64,000 bases of DNA, from the NCBI RefSeq assembly GCF_028453695.1, contig NC_135772.1, positions 6,634,001 through 6,698,000 on the forward strand, given 5' to 3'. Shown in pieces: positions 56,905 to 64,000 of this stretch (positions are counted from its first letter, which is position 1; every line of letters begins with the position of its first letter). The notes beneath the pieces are model-generated. The model saw nothing but the letters and a program-made list of their open reading frames with translations, did not search any database and was not told the origin of the DNA. The DNA comes from Augochlora pura (lineage: Eukaryota > Arthropoda > Insecta > Hymenoptera > Halictidae). The position numbers and the translations under genes are program-made.

Positions 56905-59900
56905 GTTGTATCTGGACTCGAGTCATCATTGTAAAGAGGATTTTGTTTAATTGGATTGGTAAGTTTTAAAATTGAAGAATATTTGTATAGTTTGCGACGC
57001 ATATGGCTAAATTTCTGTGAATGTTTTCATTAAAATTGTGAGAACAGGTTTGTTTTGGATAAAAATAGACTGTTCATTGGTTGTTGCTTGCATTATATGC
57101 TGTATAATATTAAAAAGAAATATTTAAATTGTAAAATTTTAGTTTAAATTTATACCAGCCTACAAGATGTCAATTTATAACAATGATGATTACAGATACT
57201 GAAACTTTCTATGAAAAACTAAGGCAATGTAAAAAGATGTTTAAGGCCAATAACTGCATACCTTCCAATAATGATTAACTACTTTGAAGAATCTAAACTT
57301 TATAGTACTTTACGATAGAAAAGTAATTAAGAATTGGTGAATGCTTATTTACAAATTGTCTAAATTCAAAGTTTTACAGAGCAATTTATAATGTATAAAT
57401 GTATGTAAATATTGAATTCCATTATTACGAAATTTATCGAGGATAGATATTAGGAAACTATAAATTTATTTTTACCGTTATTATATACTCTGATATTGAT
57501 AAGCTTCGTGAATATCTGAATAGACATATTGATCTTACTTTCTCAAAGAACACAGTTTCAGTTCTGTTTGTACCAAGTCATATATGTAAAATACGCATAC
57601 TTGCTTCTTGTTTGCAGTAGTTATCAATTTTGATGCATTGTCTTTTTAATTTTGGAATTTTGGATATTATGAGTTTTGGTTCCTTTTACTTGCTAATTTT
57701 TCTACTAGTGAATGAAAATGAACTTTGCCACCAAACGTCAAATACAAACGAGATAACAATTGAAACCCCTATCGATACATCGAAAAGCCGCTAATAGTTA
57801 CAGTCAGGTCTCAATTCGAAAACTTTTTCTTTTCCCATTTCCAGAATTTTTTTATCCCCACTATTCTACTACGCATCCACCTTCGCGGAATTACATTAGA
57901 AAGAAAATAAGAGATGACCAAGGGAGGCAGAATAAACCCAACAGGCTCTACGTGTGAGTGACCACACGGACATCATCTCATTTTACTCTGCTTGCGGTCT
58001 CACTCTTCTCGCGCATCCGTACGCCTGGAGCTCCATTTGAAACACACGGCGTGATATTGTACTTTTCGCCTTTTAGGATTATCGACCGCATTTGTCAGAA
58101 AATTTACGAACACTCCCCAATGCACATTAAAATATGTTTCGAATGTATGTGCTTGTAGGTAATATTTCGACAAGTAGAGCAAGATAAAGCCCAGCTAATT
58201 ATCGTATTGCCCTGAATGTTAGCGCGAGAGAATGAAAGAATGTTGCAAGTGAATGGTGTAAACTTAGCATTTTTTCGGAAAAATAATTATATACTCGAAA
58301 TATGATCTATTTTAATGTACAAATGCCATTTTATAAAAATTTTGGACTCTTGCATGAATAAATAAATTCGGCTCTGGAAATTTCAGTACTATCTCCGCAA
58401 ACAGTTATATAAGTGTTCAAGAAGATAAAAATTTATTGACAATAGATTTTTGATTCATTTCATTCAGAATTCGCGAAGCATTCCTTTTGGAAAAATATGA
58501 CGCTGGCAAAACACAATAATTCTAATCATCTCATTCGGCTAGGCCCTTTGAATTAAAACTGAAAAGAAAACTAAAAGTTGATTTTAGGAAAATTGGAGTC
58601 AGTTTATATTAAAATTGAAAAGAAATGAATATTCGTTTAAATTGAGAGAAGGTAACACACGTTGAAGTCAATATCGTGACATTAAATATCAAAAATACGA
58701 AAGGAATGATAAATGAAAGGGGAATATGTATTTGGAAAGAGTAAGAGAATGAACATTGCTAACCACAGGACTGAATTGAAGGCCAGTAGTTGACATCCTA
58801 AAGATGTACTCTTGGCCAGACCATTGATAAAAAAGAACCCATTGGAACCTAACTGCTTCCTCTAGTAATCCTTACTGTTACAGCGAAATTGACTGAATAA
58901 TAGTGCTGCACGAACGAGTAACCGAAAATTGCCTCCAGCATTGACTTCGCTTCACATTGATCGCATAGTCAATGGCGATCAATAATTTCTATTCTTTTTA
59001 ATTATTTAACACATGCAACAATTTATTTTTCAAAGAAGCTTTCAGCGTGTTTGAATGTCACGGCAAAGATGCTATGAAAAAAATTCAGTTTGAACATTAA
59101 GTTATTAAGGAAGCTTCCTCCCATTATTAAAATTGTAATTGGACTTACCTGACGAAATAACTCCAAGGTTTTGGTAAGGCCATAAATTATACACGACGAA
59201 GAAAAATATGTAAACTCATGATACATAGACGTAAATAAGTATAAACTTAAATAAACTTTAAAGAAATACAATTAATAAATAAACTACACATAACATAAGG
59301 AATAAATCGTAATATACAAATTAACAAAAAATTGGCAGGAGGGTTAACAATAGCGGAAGCAGTTGTTGCAAAGAATGTCAGCTGCAGCTTTATTACATAT
59401 TTTAACGTACGAAAAAACGTAATAAATATTATATATATATACATATAAGTATAAATTAACAAGATCGAATACAACTTGTTGTTGCCTTTTATTGTAAGTA
59501 TGCGAAGAGGACGAAATAGCAAATCCTTTCAATAAAATTAATCGCGAAGACTCGGACTGTCTATGTACAAAATTTACAAGAAATAAATCGAACGAAATTG
59601 CACTAAAATTATCAACCACTTATCGATAACATAGGAGTAGTGTAGAGGCTCGGATCATCGAACAAATTATATGTCTCATTGTATCGATACAAAGTGGTCT
59701 CTACATTTTTCTTGAATTACCCTCCTCTTTTCCACAAATAGTCTGACAAGTATCTACGTGGGCGATGAAAAGCTTTTTCGCCAGCTATTTTTGTATTTAC
59801 AACACGTATTTATATTTATATATGTATTGCTCGGTTATTGCAACAATTTACCAAAAAATATCTACACGTAAAAATATATATATGTATATACATATAAACA

Positions 59901-62555
59901 CACATACACAGTATGTCGCACGTGCGTACGTGCGCGTGCCTACGAAATCTTCGTTTCATTTCACTTATCATCATCCTCTTAATTACGATAACGATCCGTC
60001 GACTATAGGGAATTGAAATCGAAATAGTTATGGTTATCATACGAGGATTTTGATTTCAGTTACAATATCAAACAAAATTCATTTGTTTATAAAAAGATTT
60101 GCTTCATAAGCAAGTGTTACTATGTTCAGCGATAATATTTCGGTTTCTATTCCCTGATCTGTTCTAGCTTTTCAGCTTCCAAATAATATACCTTTTTACA
60201 TTGACGCGTTATTCGTGGTACATGTGACGAAGGGAAGAGTTCATGCAAAACTTCGTTTACAAAAATATTGCATTTAGAAGTGTAGCACCAAATGTACGAT
60301 TGACCAATTACAATTACGACATTGATGTTTACGTTTGCGAACCTCAACAGTATAACACTTTCATTAAATTATTAGTGCTATAGTGTTTATTGCAAATAGA
60401 AAGTGATAACTAATTGCACACAAATTTTTTCCAAATACTTTCAGCTATTATTTAACTTTATACAAGATTCGGTAAAAAAATAAATGCAAAGTAGTATATA
60501 ACAATTACAAATCCATACGTCATCAAGAAATTCAAACATGTTAATAATAAATAACTTTCAAGATAATTTTTACCTTTTCATAGCAACAAACTTTACAAGC
60601 AACCCGTAAAATAAATAATTAAATAATGTACATTTAAAAAATGAAAGCATTTTGTTTTTAAAGAGAACACCTTAGCCATTCGTCAATTTCAAAATAGCTT
60701 TCATATTAACTATGGGTGCAATGTTAATCAATAAAACTCTCACGTAATTTGTCAACCCGCCGTTTAAAGATTGCTAAAACAACTGAATATTGTAATGAAA
60801 TTAATTGCAACAATGTAGCACCCGAGTTTAAGAAAATAGTGTCGATTTTTCAAAGAAATTCTTTTTGCAATGGTCATACAAGTGTTAAAATCACATCTGA
60901 TCGACGAATTTTTCAAATCGACTTATTAAGGGAATGATACAAAACATTGTACAAAAAGAATTTCATTCTCCATTGTGATTTGTTCTGGCATGTAACATTA
61001 ACTTCCTTATCAACTGTACCACGAATAACAATCTTCTCTATATTACAATATCCTTCCGGTTCATGTAAGAAGCGTAATCTCCCTTCGTCGTGTGCGTGTG
61101 AATAATGTTCCCCACTTTGTGCATGCACGCGCGCGTGTACACTTAGGAGTGACAATATAGCGAATCAATAAGTCACTGTCTTGACAATGGGTACTGTCAG
61201 TTCGCCCGAGTTTGTGAAAAATATGTTTAAAAGACACAATTACAAAGCAACCACATTTGACAACAGCACGAAACAGAACATTGACAAGTTTTTTTAAGAT
61301 TAATAAATTAAATTATATTCATAATTTATATATGTATCATCATCATAGAACGTCACAAAAAGTAAACAGCAAAACATCCAAAAGCAACAATAAAAGAATT
61401 AATACAGCCCTAAATCATAATATACTTTGATATTTAAACCATCAGCAAAAAACATTTTTAATTAATTATTTTTCGATGTCATTATACCTACAGCACTGAC
61501 AGTAATTGCTTTAGGACCAATGTTTAAAATGTTTGAAAGACAATCCCAGATTTAAGAACTTTGAAAAATCAAGCTGCTGTTTATGTCGCCACTGAATTTG
61601 TTACGTTAATACATACATCGTTGTCTCAACTTTACATGGTTACACAAAGCTTATCGGCCCCGTTAGATTTACCTTCAAGCGCACATGGTACAGAAAGCGC
61701 GCGTGCGCTTGCACCTTTTCACCTTTTTGACTCAAGTTTACTACGATTTTTTATTAATACCTCACTGGCAGATTGTGACAGTTGCTCTTACTAATGGTTG
61801 TACGTTGTTTCTAAACGCCTGATCGAGGATCGTGTCAAACCGAAAGGAACAACAGCTACACTTTTATTACAAATATACGTAAGCGTTCGCGCGTACGATC
61901 TAGCAAGTTTGTTCCGATTAACAATAATTGGACTGCGGACTTCATATATTTCTTGGAGAGCATCTGATCGAACTCAGTATATTTAAAACTATCTCAAAAC
62001 CATCAAAATATACTCTTCCAGTTAATTACTGTTTCAAAAACCGCGACCATTTATTTGCTGATTGTATAAAGAAATACAGACAATAATAAAAACAATGTTA
62101 TATAATTTCAATGTCTTTCGTACCGCATTCCCCGCTGCGTGGATCGTCGGTGATCCACGATGTATATTCGAAGCGAAACTTAGGTCGATTAGAGGTCCCT
62201 ATCCTTTGGCTTCATGTTCGGAATAAGACGATACAAATAATTAAAGACACAAAAAGTATACAATTAAATATTATAATATGCATACAAAATTTCGGGTGGT
62301 CAGGGACGTATAATAAAATTGTTAATAAAAAAACGAAGTTCCAAGATATTACGATTGAATTTGTAAACTAGTCGACGCACGGTTGCATCGCTATCCACAG
62401 TCCAGTTAATATGCGCTAACGCGATCTCTATGACACGTACATTAAAAAACATACTCGAATGATTCGCGTTACACTTACGAATGTTGCGTCGTACAAGGAT
62501 TGCTACGAACCACATTTAATCTTAATAAAATATATCGAATACACGCATCTGAGTG
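56905..62555. other. AT-rich intergenic DNA
   Basis: Frames are short, AT-rich and without family signals. The promoter of the 51340-56904 gene should lie in the first few hundred bases, but no clear TATA or initiator was found. Short TA repeats lie near 59430 and 59870-59900. Confidence 0.5.
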
Positions 62556-63081
62556 TTAACCCCCTACGGTCCAGTATGGCTTCAGGATGTACTCTGGTTG
62601 TGATGTATCAACAGATAATATTGTTGATCTGTTCATCTTGACACCTCGCTTTCCAACAATTATTTCAGAACAGCTAAAGATTTCTTAATCAATTTATCAA
62701 CGGTAGTAGGAATGTCAATCGTGAACAGGTCACCCTAACAGATTCTTCTACAATTATTTAAAAGATTCTCTTTGTTATGCATAATCATCAAAAATTCTAT
62801 CAATAGACTTCAATATAAATTTAAGATTTTTAAAGACACCACTAATGAAACCTAGCACACTTTTCGTTGGATCATTATAAAGGATTAAATTTCGTTCGAT
62901 CAAATTGAATTATTCAAAACCACCGTAGAAAATAGTGACACTGTACACATTGAAAATTCTATATTTCAGCGTCCTTAAACAGGCAATGAATTCAGCTATA
63001 AATAGATTAGGAAATTTTGTCGAATCAAATACGAAATTTTGTTCGGATTCAATAGAAGTGGGTTGGTCCATAGAGAGTTAA
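62556..63081. mobile_element. Possible TTAA-flanked MITE relic, 526 bp
   Basis: The left end TTAACCCCCTACGGTCCA and the complement of the right end, TTAACTCTCTATGGACCA, agree at about 14 of 18 positions, and both outermost tetramers are TTAA. There is no ORF inside. It is weaker than the other three because the arms are decayed. Confidence 0.4.
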
Positions 63082-63305
63082 GAGGAAATATCAGTGGTCG
63101 TGTGTCGAGTACATCGTATAGATCAAGTTTTACGATTTATTAATCGCGCGACAACTCATTCTCATCTATCATCACAGACGGAAAAAGACTTAATTATAAT
63201 GTAGCGAAGAGCCGACGAGTTCCGTCCACGTTCGTCTCGCTCTCCTTCGGCACCACAGAGGTCTCTCGGTCTCTCTGTTTCTCTCACGCGCATTCTCCCT
63301 CTCCA

Positions 63306-63310
<5 letters not shown>

Positions 63311-63340
<30 letters not shown>
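63311..63340. repeat. (CT)n microsatellite
   Basis: About 15 CT units. The minus-strand Arg/Glu frame across it is a repeat artefact. Confidence 0.85.
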
Positions 63341-63345
<5 letters not shown>

Positions 63346-64000
63346 TCCTTCTTTACCTTTCTATAAAGAATAAAATTCAAACGAAAGAACAAGATCACAT
63401 TGAAACGCTTCTTGAAGTGATCTTTATTCAAATTATGCTTTACGTTTATTCTCGTTTTTTTTATTTTTTCTCTTTGTTTATTTTTTTTTTTTACATATGG
63501 TAACATCGAGAGGGATGCCGAAAAAAGGCGTCCATCGAACACGCGGATTACTCGCACGACGATTAACGAAAATTCTGCACGAGCATTAACAATAATAAAC
63601 CATGTGTGCAGAGGACAACAAATCGCTGGTTAAAGTCGCTTAAACTATGCACAAGACTTCGAAATTTTCAAACCTCATCATTCAATTTCTCCCCTATTGT
63701 ACTGGACTCATTCGAACGTACCCGCGCGAAAACGGAATAAATTGAGATTCACTGAATGATCACTGGATCGTGCTGGATCACGCACGATCGAGCAGCCTCC
63801 AAGCTTTTGTGCTAGTAGCTCGAAGATGAAATGGCGATGAAACTGAAGAGGACGCTCATTGACGTTAGAGCGGGGCAAGAATCACAAGGAATCATTGTAT
63901 CGCGAAATAGCGAGATGGTAGAAGACCGATGGATCAGAGAACCGTACGACGAATTCAAGTGCTCGGATTCTAAATACAAAAACAGTACCATTGTTTGTGA
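63341..64000. other. Right edge, no supported gene
   Basis: Mixed-composition DNA; no ORF, RNA gene or repeat is recognised. Confidence 0.4.

Noticed and set aside
59335..59350. GGGTTAAC resembling a MITE right end
   Set aside because: No matching left terminus was found, so a full element cannot be claimed.
1..64000. CRISPR arrays, tRNA and rRNA genes
   Set aside because: No regularly spaced direct repeats, and nothing recognisable as tRNA or rRNA, were seen on reading. A covariance-model scan would be needed to exclude divergent RNAs.

Overview
The window is insect nuclear DNA, most likely from a hymenopteran and possibly a bee. This rests on gene structure (spliced exons with GT/AG borders), AT-rich introns with many microsatellites, several short TTAA-flanked MITE-like elements, and a recognisable pangolin (TCF/LEF) gene. 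There are no bacterial operons, CRISPR arrays or rRNA genes, and I recognise no tRNA gene.

Layout. 1-2.7 kb is a mobile or viral relic zone on the minus strand: a broken Tc1/mariner-type transposase fragment (438-890) abuts an open 265-codon ORF (892-1689) that resembles a negative-strand RNA virus phosphoprotein or an unknown Gag. A GC-rich, promoter- or LTR-like segment lies behind it. 2.7-6.3 kb holds no gene that I can support, but it has a compact foldback element at 3601-3741. 6357-8336 is a GC-rich, intronless plus-strand gene. Its C-terminal half matches the DDE domain of Tigger/Jerky (pogo) transposases, with the catalytic motifs changed and the DNA-binding domain replaced by a disordered N-terminus, so it is probably a domesticated transposase.

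10497-44479 is the plus-strand Wnt effector gene pangolin/TCF, lacking the beta-catenin-binding 5' exons, which are probably upstream of the window. The sequence supports four layers of isoform choice. (1) Two in-frame donors on the exon at 10497. (2) An internal alternative first exon (30345-30877) that bypasses the upstream exons and carries a CtBP-like PLNLV motif. (3) Two mutually exclusive exons (32814-32979 and 35493-35652) for the second half of the HMG box and its basic tail. (4) Two alternative last exons: one (44020-44479) completes the C-clamp and the other (40748-40940) replaces its fourth cysteine. Together these could make activator and repressor TCFs with different DNA-binding modules.

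44.5-51.3 kb is AT-rich 3' UTR or intergenic DNA with microsatellites. 51340-56904 (minus strand, convergent with pan) is one uninterrupted 1854-codon ORF. It has a lysine/glutamate-rich hexapeptide-repeat N-terminus followed by seven diverged copies of a module of about 200-230 residues. I infer that this module descends from a C76/OTU-like cysteine protease fold in which every copy has lost the catalytic Cys and His, making a tandem pseudo-protease. It is the most unusual gene here. 56.9-64 kb is AT-rich and has no gene that I can support.
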